A stretch of DNA of 64,000 nt, from positions 24,538 through 88,537 of the forward strand of contig CANQSR010000008.1 of assembly GCA_947626575.1 (NCBI GenBank), read 5' to 3'. Origin of the DNA: an uncultured Clostridia bacterium (lineage in GTDB: Bacteria > Bacillota > Clostridia > Christensenellales > Borkfalkiaceae). Within the stretch, counting starts at the first letter, position 1, and the number at the start of each line of letters is the position of its first letter. The position numbers were made by a program, and so were the translations under genes. The notes below the pieces were generated by a model that saw only the letters and a list, made by a program, of their open reading frames with translations, ran no database searches and was not told the origin of the DNA. Below, piece after piece: positions 42,600 to 52,358 of this stretch.

Positions 42600-43685
42600 A
42601 TGGTCAACAAGGATTTCTTTGCGGCGCTTGCCGATTTGGAACACGAGCGCGGGATCAGCGAGGAAGTGTTCATCGATGCGCTTTCGAGCGCCCTCGCTTC
42701 CGCATATAAAAAGCAGATGTTCGGCGAGACGGGCAATGTGGAAGTGCGCCTCAACCCTGAGAAATGCACCATCCGCTTCTTCCTTCTCCGCACCGTCGTG
42801 GACGACGAAGTGGAGGATCTGGGCGACGGAGAGATCTATCTGAAAGACGCCGTCGGGATCAAGAAGAGCGCGAAAGTCGGCGACGTCCTCACGGAGGAAT
42901 TTGTTCCGAAGGATTTCTCCCGCATCGCCGCGCAGACGGCAAAACAGGTCATCTTGCAGAAGATCCACGAGACGGAGCGCGATAACACGCTCTCGGAGTT
43001 CTCGGATAAGGAAGGGGAACTCATGAGCGGGCTTGTGCGGAAAGTGGATATGCGCAACGTCTATATCGAACTCGGAAAGGGGCAGATCGAGGGGCTGATG
43101 CTCCCCGCCGACCAGGTTCCGGGGGAAAAATACGAGCCGGGCGACCGCATCAAGGTATTCGTGAAGCGGGTGCGCAGCGGCGGCAGGAACGCGCAGGTCC
43201 TCGTCTCGCGCTCGGCGCCGGGCCTCGTCAAAAAGCTCTTCGAGGAGGAAGTCCCCGAAATCAAGGCGGGAACGGTCACCATCAAGTCGGTCTCCCGTGA
43301 ACCCGGCCAGCGGACCAAGATGGCCATCGCCTCGGAGGATCCCCGTGTGGATGCCGTCGGCGCCTGCGTCGGCAACAAGGGCGCGCGCGTCAACGCCGTC
43401 GTCGCAGAACTCGGCGGCGAGAAGATCGATATCATCCTTTGGAGCGAGAACCCGCTCGAATTTATCGCGAAGTCGCTCTCTCCCGCCACGGTCGTCTCCG
43501 TAACGCAGCTGGGCGAGAAATCCGCCGTGGCCGTCGTTCCCGATGAAAAGCTTTCGCTCGCCATCGGCAGGAACGGCCAGAACGCCCGCCTTGCGGCCCG
43601 CCTCACGGGCTGGAAGATCGACGTCAAGAGCGAGTCCAACGCAAGCAAGCTCGAACTTGGCACGCAGGACGGCACGGAGGAATAA
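42600..43685 (+). CDS. nusA: Transcription termination/antitermination factor NusA
   Basis: 361 residues. The N-terminal RNA polymerase-binding domain (1-125, DFFAALADLEHERGISEEVF), S1 domain (about 130-200, SGLVRKVDMRNVYIELGKGQIEG) and two KH domains (VDAVGACVGNKGARVNAVV and LSLAIGRNGQNARLAARLTGW) are in the normal order. No C-terminal acidic repeats are present, as in other Firmicutes. NusA modulates pausing and termination, including at hairpins such as that in its own operon leader. The ATG lies 37 nt after the rimP stop. Confidence 0.98.
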   Translation: MVNKDFFAALADLEHERGISEEVFIDALSSALASAYKKQMFGETGNVEVRLNPEKCTIRFFLLRTVVDDEVEDLGDGEIYLKDAVGIKKSAKVGDVLTEEFVPKDFSRIAAQTAKQVILQKIHETERDNTLSEFSDKEGELMSGLVRKVDMRNVYIELGKGQIEGLMLPADQVPGEKYEPGDRIKVFVKRVRSGGRNAQVLVSRSAPGLVKKLFEEEVPEIKAGTVTIKSVSREPGQRTKMAIASEDPRVDAVGACVGNKGARVNAVVAELGGEKIDIILWSENPLEFIAKSLSPATVVSVTQLGEKSAVAVVPDEKLSLAIGRNGQNARLAARLTGWKIDVKSESNASKLELGTQDGTEE

Positions 43686-43958
43686 ATGGCAGGTTCCAAG
43701 AAAGTCCCTTTGAGAACGTGCATCGCGTGCCGCGAAGAGAAGCCGAAGCGGGAGATGCTGCGCATCGTGCGCAGTCCCGAAGGGGCGATCTCGCTGGATT
43801 TTTCGGGGAAACTCCCCGGCCGCGGCGCCTATATCTGTTCCAATGAGGAATGTATCCGCCTGTTGGAGAAGAAAAAACTTCTCAACAAGACCTTTTCCGC
43901 ACCCGTTGCGGACGAGGTCTACCGGCAGATCGGGGAGGAGTTTTTTGGAAGAAAATAA
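43686..43958 (+). CDS. rnpM: YlxR-family RNA-binding protein RnpM
   Basis: 90 residues. RTCIACREEKPKREMLRIV and GRGAYICSNEECIRLLEKK are the family signature (DUF448). YlxR binds RNase P RNA in Firmicutes and was renamed RnpM. It begins directly at the nusA stop, with a short overlap into the L7Ae-like gene. It is the usual third gene of the nusA operon. Confidence 0.95.
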   Translation: MAGSKKVPLRTCIACREEKPKREMLRIVRSPEGAISLDFSGKLPGRGAYICSNEECIRLLEKKKLLNKTFSAPVADEVYRQIGEEFFGRK

Positions 43959-44241
43959 GTTGGGCGCCTATATCGGGTTTGCGCGGCGGGCGGGGAAGCT
44001 CACCGTCGGCGTGAACGCGGTCAAAGCCCTGCGGGGCAAGGTCTACTTGCTCCTTCTGGACAGCGGCGCATCCGAGAATACGAAAAAAGAGACGGAGAGT
44101 CTCAAAAGCCGGTTTTCCTGCCCGCTTGTCGTTGTGGAAAACTTGGAATCGCTCACGGGCAAACCCATGTGTAAGCTCGCGGCAATGCAGGAAGAACATC
44201 TCGCCCGCGCGGCCCTCGGCGTCGCGGAGAAGGGGCTTTAA
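43945..44241 (+). CDS. L7Ae-family ribosome-associated protein (YlxQ-like)
   Basis: 98 residues. LGAYIGFARRAGKLTVGVNAV is the start of the L7Ae fold, and the family pattern continues to CKLAAMQEEHLARAAL. Members bind kink-turn RNA. TTG 43945 is preferred because GGGGAGGAG lies 4-6 nt upstream; it overlaps rnpM by 14 nt. Position between rnpM and infB is the usual one. A TTG at 43960 is an alternative. Confidence 0.9.
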   Translation: MEENKLGAYIGFARRAGKLTVGVNAVKALRGKVYLLLLDSGASENTKKETESLKSRFSCPLVVVENLESLTGKPMCKLAAMQEEHLARAALGVAEKGL

Positions 44242-44255
44242 GGAGGGTAAGAAGT

Positions 44256-46796
44256 ATGGCAAATGAAAATACAGAGAAGGTGGGAGGCCTCGCCAAGGCG
44301 GAGGCGACCAAGGCCTTGCAGGCCGCGATCGCGGCGAGTGAAAAGAAGCTCGGCGAGATCTTGAAACGCATCGGCGAGATCGAGGCGCGCGCCGCACAGC
44401 GCCGCGCCGAGGAAGAGGCCGCGCGGAAGGCGGAGGAAGCGCGCATTTTGGAAGAGAAGCGCGCCGCCGAAGAGGCCGCGGCTCTCGAAGCGGCGAAAAA
44501 GGCCGAAGAGGAGGCCGCAAAGGCCGCTCCCGTCCCCGCACCCGCGCCCGCCGAGACGCCCGCACCCGCCGAAGCCGCCGCGCCCAAGCAGGGCAGCGCG
44601 GCCCGTCCCGCGCGCCCGCAGGAACCCAAACAGGGCAGCGCGGCCCGTCCCGAAGCGCCGCGCCCCGAAGGGAGACCCGCGGCAAGGACGTTCCGTCCCG
44701 AAGCGCCGCGGACGGACAGACCTGCGCGCCCCACCTATACGCCCGGTCCCCGTCCCGCCGCCGGCCGTCCGCTCCCTCCGCGTACGCCCGCCCGTCCGCA
44801 GACGGGTGCGCCCCGCCCTGCGGTGCGTCCCGCGCCCGTCGCGCCCGCGCCCCAGCCGAGAAGGGAACCTGCGAAAAAGTTTGAAAAGACGTATGTGGAA
44901 CGCGCCCGCGGCCCCGTCAACAAGCGCACCCTGCAACGCCAGCAGGGGGCGAGCATCAGCGATTTCGACCGCGAGAGCGGCTATCGCAAGGCCCGCTTCG
45001 GCAAGAAGGTGAGAAAGGAGACGCAGACGGTCAAGATCGACCATGCCGTCGTCACCACGCAGGAGATCCCCATCAAGGTGCTTTCCGAAAAGCTCGGCAT
45101 CTCGGCCGTGGAGATCACCAAGCGGCTCTTCAAGGCGGGCGTCATGAAAACAGTCAACGAATCGGTGGACTATGAGAGCGCCGCGCTCATGGCGCTCGAA
45201 ATGGGCATCGACCTCGAATATAAGCCCGAAAAGACGGCGGAGGACGTCCTCATCGAGGAACACGGCGCAGACGAGGCGGAGAACCTCACCGTGCGCGCGC
45301 CCGTCGTCACGGTCATGGGCCACGTCGACCACGGCAAGACTTCGCTTCTCGATAAGATCAGAAGCACCAACGTCACCGCGGGCGAGGCGGGCGGCATCAC
45401 GCAGTCCATCGGCGCCTACACCGTCACGCTTCCGGGGGATAGAAAGATCACGTTCATCGATACCCCCGGCCACGCCGCCTTCACGGCGATGCGTGCGCGC
45501 GGCGCGCAAGTCACGGATATCGTCGTCCTCGTCGTTGCCGCCGACGACGGCATCATGCCGCAGACGGTGGAGGCCATCGACCATGCCAAGGCGGCGGATG
45601 TTCCCATCATCGTCGCCATGAATAAAATGGATAAGCCCAACGTCTATCCCGATAAGGTGAAGCAGGGCCTCATGAATTACGGCCTCGTCCCCGAAGAGTG
45701 GGGCGGCGACGTCATCGTGGTCCCCGTCTCCGCCAAGACGGGCGAGGGCATCGACGAGCTGCTCGAAAGCATCTATCTGCAAGCGGAGATGCAGGAACTC
45801 CGCGCCAATCCCGACCGCCGCGCGAAGGGCGTCGTCATCGAGGCCAAGCTCGATAAGGGCAAGGGTCCCGTGGCGAGCGTCCTCGTCCAGAACGGCACCC
45901 TGCGCACGGGGGATAACCTCATCTCCGGGACCACGATGGGGCGCGTCCGCGCCATGATCGACGACCAAGGCAAGACCGTCAAGGAGGCGGGGCCGTCTAC
46001 GGCCGTCTCCGTCCTCGGTCTCGAAGACGTCCCCAATGCGGGCGACGCCATCTTTGCCGTCGACCAATCGCTCATGAAGAAGGTGCAGGAAGAGCGCAAG
46101 AACAAACAGCGCGAATCGCTCATGCAGGATACGCCTTCGCACGTCTCTTTCGAAGATATGTTCAAGGCCGCCGACGAGGGCAGTATCAAAAATCTCAACG
46201 TCATCATCAAGGCCGACGTGCAGGGCTCGGTGGAGGCGGTGCGCTCCTCGGTGGAGAAGCTCGCCAACGAGGAAGTGCATATCCGCGTCATCCGCGCGGC
46301 CGCCGGCGCCATCACCGAGAGCGACGTCTCGCTCGCCGATTCTTCCAAGGCGTTCATCATCGGCTTCAATGTCCGTCCCGACGCCAAGGCGAAGGCGCTT
46401 GCCGACCGCAGCCGCGTGGAGATCCGCATGTACCGCATCATCTATGAGCTTTTGGATGAACTCGAAGCCATGCTCAAAGGTATGCTCGCGCCCAAGTACA
46501 AGGAGACGCTCATCGGCAAGGCCGAAGTGCGCCAGACCTTCAACGTCTCCGGCGTGGGCGTGGTCGCGGGCTGTTTCGTGGTGGAAGGCAGACTTCTGCG
46601 CGGCGGCAAGCTCCGCATCTACCGCGACAACGTGATGATCGTCGAAGGCAACGCCAAGACGCTCAAACACTATAAGGATGAAGTCAAGGAGATCGCGGCG
46701 GGCCTCGAATGCGGCTGCGCCATCGAGGGCTTCAACGAGATCCGCATCGGCGACTTCATCGAATGCTATCTCATCGAGGAGGTAAAGCAGGCGTGA
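44256..46796 (+). CDS. infB: Translation initiation factor IF-2
   Basis: 846 residues. A long N-terminal extension (1-230) rich in Ala, Pro, Arg and Glu with low complexity is followed by the IF2N subdomain, the G domain ([39 protein letters not shown]), domain II, the TIF-like domain and the C-terminal tRNA-binding domain ([21 protein letters not shown]). IF-2 brings fMet-tRNA to the 30S subunit. It starts 14 nt after the L7Ae-like gene and its stop overlaps the rbfA GTG. Confidence 0.99.
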   Translation: MANENTEKVGGLAKAEATKALQAAIAASEKKLGEILKRIGEIEARAAQRRAEEEAARKAEEARILEEKRAAEEAAALEAAKKAEEEAAKAAPVPAPAPAETPAPAEAAAPKQGSAARPARPQEPKQGSAARPEAPRPEGRPAARTFRPEAPRTDRPARPTYTPGPRPAAGRPLPPRTPARPQTGAPRPAVRPAPVAPAPQPRREPAKKFEKTYVERARGPVNKRTLQRQQGASISDFDRESGYRKARFGKKVRKETQTVKIDHAVVTTQEIPIKVLSEKLGISAVEITKRLFKAGVMKTVNESVDYESAALMALEMGIDLEYKPEKTAEDVLIEEHGADEAENLTVRAPVVTVMGHVDHGKTSLLDKIRSTNVTAGEAGGITQSIGAYTVTLPGDRKITFIDTPGHAAFTAMRARGAQVTDIVVLVVAADDGIMPQTVEAIDHAKAADVPIIVAMNKMDKPNVYPDKVKQGLMNYGLVPEEWGGDVIVVPVSAKTGEGIDELLESIYLQAEMQELRANPDRRAKGVVIEAKLDKGKGPVASVLVQNGTLRTGDNLISGTTMGRVRAMIDDQGKTVKEAGPSTAVSVLGLEDVPNAGDAIFAVDQSLMKKVQEERKNKQRESLMQDTPSHVSFEDMFKAADEGSIKNLNVIIKADVQGSVEAVRSSVEKLANEEVHIRVIRAAAGAITESDVSLADSSKAFIIGFNVRPDAKAKALADRSRVEIRMYRIIYELLDELEAMLKGMLAPKYKETLIGKAEVRQTFNVSGVGVVAGCFVVEGRLLRGGKLRIYRDNVMIVEGNAKTLKHYKDEVKEIAAGLECGCAIEGFNEIRIGDFIECYLIEEVKQA

Positions 46797-47149
46797 GCAA
46801 GCGAACCGAACGGCTGGATAGCGAATTCCGCAAGGAGATCGCGGCCATCATTGCGGGGCCTCTCAAAGACCGCGAGCCTGCGCTGACGGGGCTTGTCAGC
46901 GTCACGGAGGCAGACGTCGCCCCCGATCTCAAAACGGCGAAGGTCTATATCAGCGTCTATGCCAAGTCGCCCGAAGAGAAGAAGCGCCAGCTGGAGATCA
47001 TCCGTGCGAACGCGGGCTTTATGCGGCACGAACTTGCCCGCGTGATGCGCATCCGCACCGTCCCAGAACTTACGATCCTTTCCGACGACAGTTTTGAGTA
47101 CGGCTCGAAAATGGATGAGATCTTTGCAAAATTGAATAAGGACGATTGA
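46793..47149 (+). CDS. rbfA: Ribosome-binding factor A
   Basis: 118 residues, KH-like fold. RTERLDSEFRKEIAAIIAG, VSVTEADVAPDLKTAKVYISV and RTVPELTILSDDSFEYGSKM are standard RbfA segments. It helps mature the 17S rRNA 5' end. The GTG start at 46793 overlaps the infB stop (GTGA), and GGAGG lies upstream. Coupled to infB and nrnA. Confidence 0.96.
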   Translation: MSKRTERLDSEFRKEIAAIIAGPLKDREPALTGLVSVTEADVAPDLKTAKVYISVYAKSPEEKKRQLEIIRANAGFMRHELARVMRIRTVPELTILSDDSFEYGSKMDEIFAKLNKDD

Positions 47150-48117
47150 TGAATACCATCGAAGAAATAGCATTTGTTCTGAAAAACAGCAAAAGCGCGG
47201 TGATCTTTACGCATATGCGCCCCGACGGGGATACCCTCGGATGCGCTATGGCTCTTCATCGCGCTCTTTCTTTGTGCAAGATCCCGTGCGAGGTCGTCAA
47301 CGAGGGGGAGATCCCGCCGCGGTTTCTGTTCCTCGAAGGCATGAAAGAGATCAAGACCGCCCCCTCGCTCGATGCCGATACCTACATCGCCGTCGATACG
47401 AGCGATATCGCGCGGCTCGGCCTGCTGGAACCCGTATTCCGTGCGGGCGCAAAGAAAAAGGTGACGGTCAATCTCGACCATCACATTTCCAATACCCTGT
47501 ATGCGCGCTATAATTTCGTGCGCGGGCGGGCGAGCAACGCGGAGAACGCGGCGGAACTCATCCGCGCCATGGGCGTGCGGGCGGACCGCAACATCTGCGA
47601 ATATCTCCTGCTCGGCATGGTAACGGATTCGGGGACCTTCACGCACGGCGACGTCAACGGCGAAACGCTCCGCGCCGCGGCAGAGGCGGTGGAAGGGGGG
47701 GCGGATATCGCCCGTATCTCCTATGAGGCCATGCGAAGGCAATCCAAGGCCCGCGCGCAGCTGTATGCCGAAGTCATCTCCAAGCTCCGCTATTTTCTCG
47801 ATGATGCGCTCGCCGTGGCCGTCGTGGGGGAGGAGCAGCTCAGCCGCTACGGCCTCCTGCCGGATGCGACGGAGGGCATCGTGGATTTCGGACTCTCCGT
47901 CGATTGCGTGGAAGTGAGCGCGTGCCTTCTCGAAGTCAAAAAGCGGCAGTATAAAGTCTCCCTCAGGTCGAAGGGAAAGGTGAACGTCAACGAAGTTGCG
48001 CGCACGTTCGGCGGGGGCGGGCATATCCTCGCCTCAGGGTGTATGCTCTTCGGCGAGATCGAGGAGGTCCTCGACCGCCTCCGCTTTGCCGTCTGGCAGC
48101 ACGCGGGGGATCTATGA
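47149..48117 (+). CDS. nrnA: DHH-family NrnA (nanoRNase/pAp phosphatase)
   Basis: 322 residues. The DHH domain has FTHMRPDGDTLGCAMAL, DTSDIARLG and NLDHHISNTLYA; TDSGTFTHG follows, and the DHHA1 domain ends with GGGGHILASGC. This is the NrnA layout; it degrades 2-5-mer RNA and dephosphorylates pAp. Start ATG 47149 overlaps the rbfA stop (TGATG). In Firmicutes, an nrnA/recJ-like gene commonly sits between rbfA and truB. Confidence 0.95.
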   Translation: MNTIEEIAFVLKNSKSAVIFTHMRPDGDTLGCAMALHRALSLCKIPCEVVNEGEIPPRFLFLEGMKEIKTAPSLDADTYIAVDTSDIARLGLLEPVFRAGAKKKVTVNLDHHISNTLYARYNFVRGRASNAENAAELIRAMGVRADRNICEYLLLGMVTDSGTFTHGDVNGETLRAAAEAVEGGADIARISYEAMRRQSKARAQLYAEVISKLRYFLDDALAVAVVGEEQLSRYGLLPDATEGIVDFGLSVDCVEVSACLLEVKKRQYKVSLRSKGKVNVNEVARTFGGGGHILASGCMLFGEIEEVLDRLRFAVWQHAGDL

Positions 48118-48947
48118 CGGGCTTTCTGAACATCGATAAACCCGAAGGCAAGTCCTCGGCTTACGCCGTCAACATCGTCAAACACGTCACCAAGGAGGCC
48201 TGTGGGCATTTGGGTACGCTCGATCCCTTCGCATCGGGCGTGTTGCCCGTCGGCGTCGGCAACGCCACGCGGCTCTTCGATTACTTTCTCGCCAAGAAAA
48301 AGACGTATGCGGCGCGGTTCCGCTTCGGCGCGACCACGGATACCCTCGACAGCGAGGGCGCGGTGACGGTGGGGGGGAGCATCCCTTCCGCGGCGCAGAT
48401 CGCTTGCGCGCTCCCTTCGCTGACGGGCGAATATGCGCAGGTGCCGCCGCTGTACAGCGCCAAGAGCATAGAGGGAAGGCGCGGATACGAGCTTGCGCGG
48501 ATGGGAAAGACGGCGGAGCTTGGGGCGAAAACCGTATGCGTGGAGGAATTTTCCCTGCGCGGGCAGGTCTCGGAGGACGAGTTCGAATTTACCGTCACCT
48601 GCGGGGCGGGGACGTACATCCGCGCCCTCGCGCGCGACCTCGCGGCGCTCCTCGGAACGCAGGGCTACTGCACCGCGCTCAGGCGCACCGCAAGCGGCAT
48701 CTTCACGGAAAAGACGCTCGTCCCGCTCGCTTCCGTCACCCCTGAAACATGGCAAAAATACCTCATCCCCACGGACATGGTACTGCCCTTTGCGGTCATG
48801 GAGGTCTCGGACGCGCGTTTTTACAATGGCGTGAAATACCCCGTGGACGCCGCCGACGGCACCTATAAGATCTACCGCGGCGGGGAATTTTACGGCACGG
48901 GGATCGTGGAGGGCGGCATACTCCGCGCGGGAAAAAAGCTATGCTGA
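48114..48947 (+). CDS. truB: tRNA pseudouridine-55 synthase
   Basis: 277 residues. FLNIDKPEGKSSAYAVN, the catalytic GTLDPFASGVLPV with its aspartate, and GAGTYIRALARDLA with the conserved arginine are the family marks. It forms pseudouridine 55 in tRNA. ATG 48114 overlaps the nrnA stop, and its own end overlaps ribF. Confidence 0.97.
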   Translation: MTGFLNIDKPEGKSSAYAVNIVKHVTKEACGHLGTLDPFASGVLPVGVGNATRLFDYFLAKKKTYAARFRFGATTDTLDSEGAVTVGGSIPSAAQIACALPSLTGEYAQVPPLYSAKSIEGRRGYELARMGKTAELGAKTVCVEEFSLRGQVSEDEFEFTVTCGAGTYIRALARDLAALLGTQGYCTALRRTASGIFTEKTLVPLASVTPETWQKYLIPTDMVLPFAVMEVSDARFYNGVKYPVDAADGTYKIYRGGEFYGTGIVEGGILRAGKKLC

Positions 48948-49849
48948 AATTTGTTTACGGCGAAGAGTACCGCACGCCGTGTACGCTTATCTTGGGCGGG
49001 TTCGACGGGTTGCACCTCGGCCACCGCGCGCTCCTCGGCCGCGCCGAAAAATATGGGGATCCCGTCTGCATCACGACCATGCCCGGCGGGAAGGGGAAGG
49101 CGCTCTTCACGCTTGCGGAGCGGGAATTTCTCTTTGCGCGCGCGGGCGTGGACGCCGTCTGCGAGATCCCGCTCACGGAGGCGGTCAGACATACGTCCGC
49201 GGAGGATTTTTCCGGGACGCTGTTTTCCAAGCTCTCCGCGCGGCGCGTCCTCTGCGGGGAAGATTTCCGCTTCGGAAGGGATGCCCTCGGCACCCCCGCG
49301 CTCTTAAAACATCTCGCGCCCTGCCCCGTTGAGACAATTCCCGTCATCGGAGCCGTCCATGCGGGCGCGGAGGCGCCCGGTATGCAAAAGTTCTCCACCT
49401 CCGCGTGCAAAGAGCGTTTGCAGAGGGGGGAACTCGCCCTTCTGAATGCCTGCCTGTGTGCGGACGGCGATTTTTACGGCTCGGCTTACTTCATCGGCGG
49501 CGCCGTGGAACACGGGAGGCAGATGGGGCGGACGTACGGCTTCCCCACGCTCAATCTCTCCGTCCCCAAGGGAAAATTATTGCCGCCCGACGGCGTGTAC
49601 GGGGGATGTGCGGCGACGCCCGCGGGGAATTTCCCGTGCATCGTCAACATCGGCGCGCGCCCGACGTTCGGCGTGGAGGAGCGGAAGTTGGAGGCCTTTT
49701 TGGATGGCTTTTCGGGCGATCTCTATGGGGCGGAGGTGCGCGTCTATCCCACGGAATTTTACCGTCCGATAAAAAAATTTTCCTGCGCGGCGGCCCTGAA
49801 AGAGCAGTTGGAGCGGGACGTGCAAAGACTTCGCAGTCATCGGGCATGA
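48941..49849 (+). CDS. ribF: Bifunctional riboflavin kinase/FAD synthetase
   Basis: 302 residues. The N-terminal FAD synthetase domain (GGFDGLHLGHRALL through CGEDFRFG) and the C-terminal flavokinase domain (GRTYGFPTLNLSVP, PPDGVYGG, CIVNIGARPTF) are complete. It converts riboflavin to FMN and FAD, which would supply the many flavoproteins in this window. Overlaps truB by 7 nt; last gene of the nusA operon. Confidence 0.97.
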   Translation: MLKFVYGEEYRTPCTLILGGFDGLHLGHRALLGRAEKYGDPVCITTMPGGKGKALFTLAEREFLFARAGVDAVCEIPLTEAVRHTSAEDFSGTLFSKLSARRVLCGEDFRFGRDALGTPALLKHLAPCPVETIPVIGAVHAGAEAPGMQKFSTSACKERLQRGELALLNACLCADGDFYGSAYFIGGAVEHGRQMGRTYGFPTLNLSVPKGKLLPPDGVYGGCAATPAGNFPCIVNIGARPTFGVEERKLEAFLDGFSGDLYGAEVRVYPTEFYRPIKKFSCAAALKEQLERDVQRLRSHRA

Positions 49850-49901
49850 GCGAAATTCAAGCACCCATGTCCGAAGATCGGCCTTACAAAAGGAGGAAAA
49901 C

Positions 49902-50762
49902 ATGATCAAATTCGGTCCGAGCGGCAACTCGGAGAGATTCTATGCGGAAGGGCATGCGCATACGGAAGAGGCCGCGGCGTTCGTCAAGGAAAACGGCCTC
50001 GATTGCTTTGAATATTCCTTCGGGCGCGGCGTGCATATGACGGAGCAAAAGGCGGCTTCCATCCGCGCGGCCTTTGAAAAGGAGGGCGTGGAGATCTCCG
50101 TGCATGCGCCCTACTTCATCAATTTCGCCAACCCCGACGGCGAGATGGCCGAAAAATCCTATGGCTATGTGCTGGACAGCGCGCGTATGCTCCGCGCCAT
50201 GGGCGGCAAGCGGCTGGTGTTCCACCCCGCCACGCAGGGCAAGGATACGCGCGATGCGGCAGTCGGGCGCACGGCGGACCGCCTGAAAACGTTGCGGGAC
50301 GCCATCTATCTCAACGGGTTGCAGGACGTGATGTACTGCCCTGAGACGATGGGCAAGTTGGCGCAGATCGGCACCGTGGAGGAGATCGCCGCCTTTTGCG
50401 CGATCGACCCCATATTTACGCCGTGCGTGGACTTCGGCCACGTCAACGCGCGCGAACAGGGCAGCCTCAAAACGGCGCGGGACTACCTCGACCGCATCGA
50501 CTGCCTGCTCGACCGCCTCGGCTATGAGCGCATGAAGCGCTTCCACGTGCATTTCTCCAAGATCCAATACGGCGCGAAGGGGGAACTCAAACACCTGACC
50601 TTTGCGGATACCGTCTACGGCCCCGCCTTCGAACCGCTCGCCGAGGCGCTGTGGGAGCGCAAACTCGAACCCTACATCGTCTCGGAATCGGACGGCACGC
50701 AGACCGACGACGCCGCCGCGATGAAGCGGATCTACGAGAGCCTCCGTCCCTCCTCCGTGTGA
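49902..50762 (+). CDS. Endonuclease IV-like TIM-barrel protein
   Basis: 286 residues, apurinic-endonuclease size. The metal ligands lie in SVHAPYFINFANP, LVFHPATQGKD, MYCPETMGKLAQ, CVDFGHVNAREQ, HVHFSKIQYG and SESDGTQTDDA. This fits the endonuclease IV/xylose isomerase-like clan with a trinuclear zinc site; the family cuts 5' of abasic sites. AGGAGG precedes ATG 49902 at a normal distance. It starts 52 nt after ribF without a visible promoter or terminator, so it may be the tail of that operon. Confidence 0.88.
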   Translation: MIKFGPSGNSERFYAEGHAHTEEAAAFVKENGLDCFEYSFGRGVHMTEQKAASIRAAFEKEGVEISVHAPYFINFANPDGEMAEKSYGYVLDSARMLRAMGGKRLVFHPATQGKDTRDAAVGRTADRLKTLRDAIYLNGLQDVMYCPETMGKLAQIGTVEEIAAFCAIDPIFTPCVDFGHVNAREQGSLKTARDYLDRIDCLLDRLGYERMKRFHVHFSKIQYGAKGELKHLTFADTVYGPAFEPLAEALWERKLEPYIVSESDGTQTDDAAAMKRIYESLRPSSV

Positions 50763-50794
50763 GGCGTGAAGCCATAAAATTTATTTAATACCGC

Positions 50795-50822
50795 TTGCCA
50801 TTGCGGGAAAATATGGTATAAT
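50795..50822 (+). promoter_or_regulatory. Probable sigma-A promoter of the rubrerythrin gene
   Basis: TTGCCA (50795-50800), 16 nt, TATAAT (50817-50822). Confidence 0.75.
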
Positions 50823-50860
50823 ATCGTCAAGGGAAAAATCCATACAAAGGAGAAAGGGAA

Positions 50861-51400
50861 ATGAGCAACAAATACGCGGGAACGCAGACGGAAAAGAACC
50901 TCGAAGCAGCCTTTGCGGGCGAATCGCAGGCGCGCAACAAGTACACCTATTTTGCCTCCGTCGCCAAGAAGGAAGGCTATGAGCAGATGTCTGCTATCTT
51001 TGCAAAGACGGCGGATAACGAGAAGGAACACGCCAAGCTGTGGCTCAAAGAGCTTCAAGGCATCGGCGACACGGCTTCCAACCTCAAAGTCGCGGCCGAG
51101 GGCGAGAACTATGAGTGGACGGATATGTACGAGGGCTTTGCCAAGACGGCCGAAGAAGAGGGCTTCCCCGAACTTGCGAGAAAGTTCCGCATGGTCGCCG
51201 CCATCGAAAAGACGCATGAAGAGCGTTACCGCGCCCTTTTGCACAATCTCGAAAACGCCGAAGTCTTTGCAAAGAGCGAAGTGAAGATCTGGGAATGCCG
51301 CAACTGCGGGCATATCGTCGTCGGCACCAAGGCGCCCGAAATTTGCCCCGTCTGCGCGCATCCGCAGAGCTATTTCGAAGTCCGCGCGGAAAATTATTGA
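50861..51400 (+). CDS. rbr: Rubrerythrin
   Basis: 179 residues. The four-helix diiron domain has [26 protein letters not shown] and the second ExxH pair in [12 protein letters not shown]. The C-terminal rubredoxin domain has WECRNCGHI and [11 protein letters not shown], giving the Fe(SCys)4 site. Rubrerythrins reduce peroxide in anaerobes. It has AAGGAG and its own promoter, and the terminator at 51416 follows. Confidence 0.98.
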   Translation: MSNKYAGTQTEKNLEAAFAGESQARNKYTYFASVAKKEGYEQMSAIFAKTADNEKEHAKLWLKELQGIGDTASNLKVAAEGENYEWTDMYEGFAKTAEEEGFPELARKFRMVAAIEKTHEERYRALLHNLENAEVFAKSEVKIWECRNCGHIVVGTKAPEICPVCAHPQSYFEVRAENY

Positions 51401-51415
51401 TATTTCTTGGGATTT

Positions 51416-51440
51416 GGGGCGGACAAGCCGCCCCTTTTTT
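51416..51440 (+). terminator. Terminator of the rubrerythrin gene
   Basis: GGGGCGG (51416-51422), 5-nt loop, CCGCCCC (51428-51434), then TTTTTT. Confidence 0.95.
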
Positions 51441-51462
51441 CATGGAACCGCGCCGTTTTTGC

Positions 51463-51491
51463 TTTACAAATCGCGCGCAAACTATTATAAT
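51463..51491 (+). promoter_or_regulatory. Sigma-A promoter of a leaderless methyltransferase gene
   Basis: TTTACA (51463-51468), 17 nt, TATAAT (51486-51491). The ATG begins at 51498, 7 nt after the -10. Confidence 0.85.
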
Positions 51492-51497
51492 AGACGC

Positions 51498-52358
51498 ATG
51501 ATCCGCCTTGCCAAAGATTGGAAAGATTTCGCCGTCCTCGCGACGGGCGACGGCTATAAGCTCGAACGGTGGGGGGAGACCGTGCTTTTGCGGCCCGATC
51601 CGCAGGTCATCTGGCGCGCGCAGTGCGACCTTCGCGCCCGCAAGGACCTTGCCGCCGTCTATCACAGGAGCGAAAAGGGCGGCGGGAGCTGGGAATACCT
51701 CAGGCCCATCCCTGAGAGCTGGAATATTTCCTACCGCGATCTCACCTTCAAAATAAAGCCCATGGGCTTCAAGCATACGGGCCTTTTCCCCGAACAGGCC
51801 GTCAATTGGGATAGGATGTGCGGCCTCGTCAAGGCGGCGGGGCGGCCCGTCAAAGTCCTCAACCTCTTTGCCTATACGGGCGGCGCGACGGTCGCGCTCG
51901 CCAAGGCGGGCGCGGAGGTCGTGCATGTGGATGCGGCCAAGGGCATGGTGGAGCGCGCGGGGGAAAACGCGCGGCTTTCGGGCATCACGGGCGGCATCCG
52001 TTACATCGTGGACGACTGCAAAAAATTCGTTATGCGGGAACTCAGGCGGGGCAACCGTTACGACGGCATCGTCATGGACCCGCCTTCCTACGGGCGCGGT
52101 CCGGGCGGGGAGATGTGGAAGATCGAGACGGAACTCTATCCCTTTGCGGAGCTGTGCGCGGGGCTTCTTTCGGATGATCCGCTCTTCTTTCTCATCAACA
52201 GCTACACGACGGGTCTGCAACCCGCCGTCCTCGCCAACATCCTTGCGCTCGTATTGAAGGGGCGGAAGGGGACCATCGACGCCTATGAAGTGGGCCTTCC
52301 GACGGAGGAGGGCATCGCGCTTCCGTGCGGCGCGGGAGGGATCTTTACCAATGACTGA
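51498..52358 (+). CDS. Class I SAM-dependent (rRNA) methyltransferase
   Basis: 286 residues of the RlmI/K-like group. The SAM loop is NLFAYTGGATVALAKAGA, followed by VVHVDAAKGMVERA, and the catalytic DPPSYGRGPGG identifies a base methyltransferase, probably an RNA cytosine or guanine type. It lacks the PUA domain of RlmI. There is no Shine-Dalgarno; the -10 box ends 6 nt before ATG 51498, so the message is likely leaderless. It overlaps the next gene by 8 nt. Confidence 0.85.
   Translation: MIRLAKDWKDFAVLATGDGYKLERWGETVLLRPDPQVIWRAQCDLRARKDLAAVYHRSEKGGGSWEYLRPIPESWNISYRDLTFKIKPMGFKHTGLFPEQAVNWDRMCGLVKAAGRPVKVLNLFAYTGGATVALAKAGAEVVHVDAAKGMVERAGENARLSGITGGIRYIVDDCKKFVMRELRRGNRYDGIVMDPPSYGRGPGGEMWKIETELYPFAELCAGLLSDDPLFFLINSYTTGLQPAVLANILALVLKGRKGTIDAYEVGLPTEEGIALPCGAGGIFTND

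Noticed and set aside
44238..46670. Open frame of about 810 codons antisense to infB
   Set aside because: Shadow of infB; the predicted protein is Arg/Gly-rich without domain pattern.
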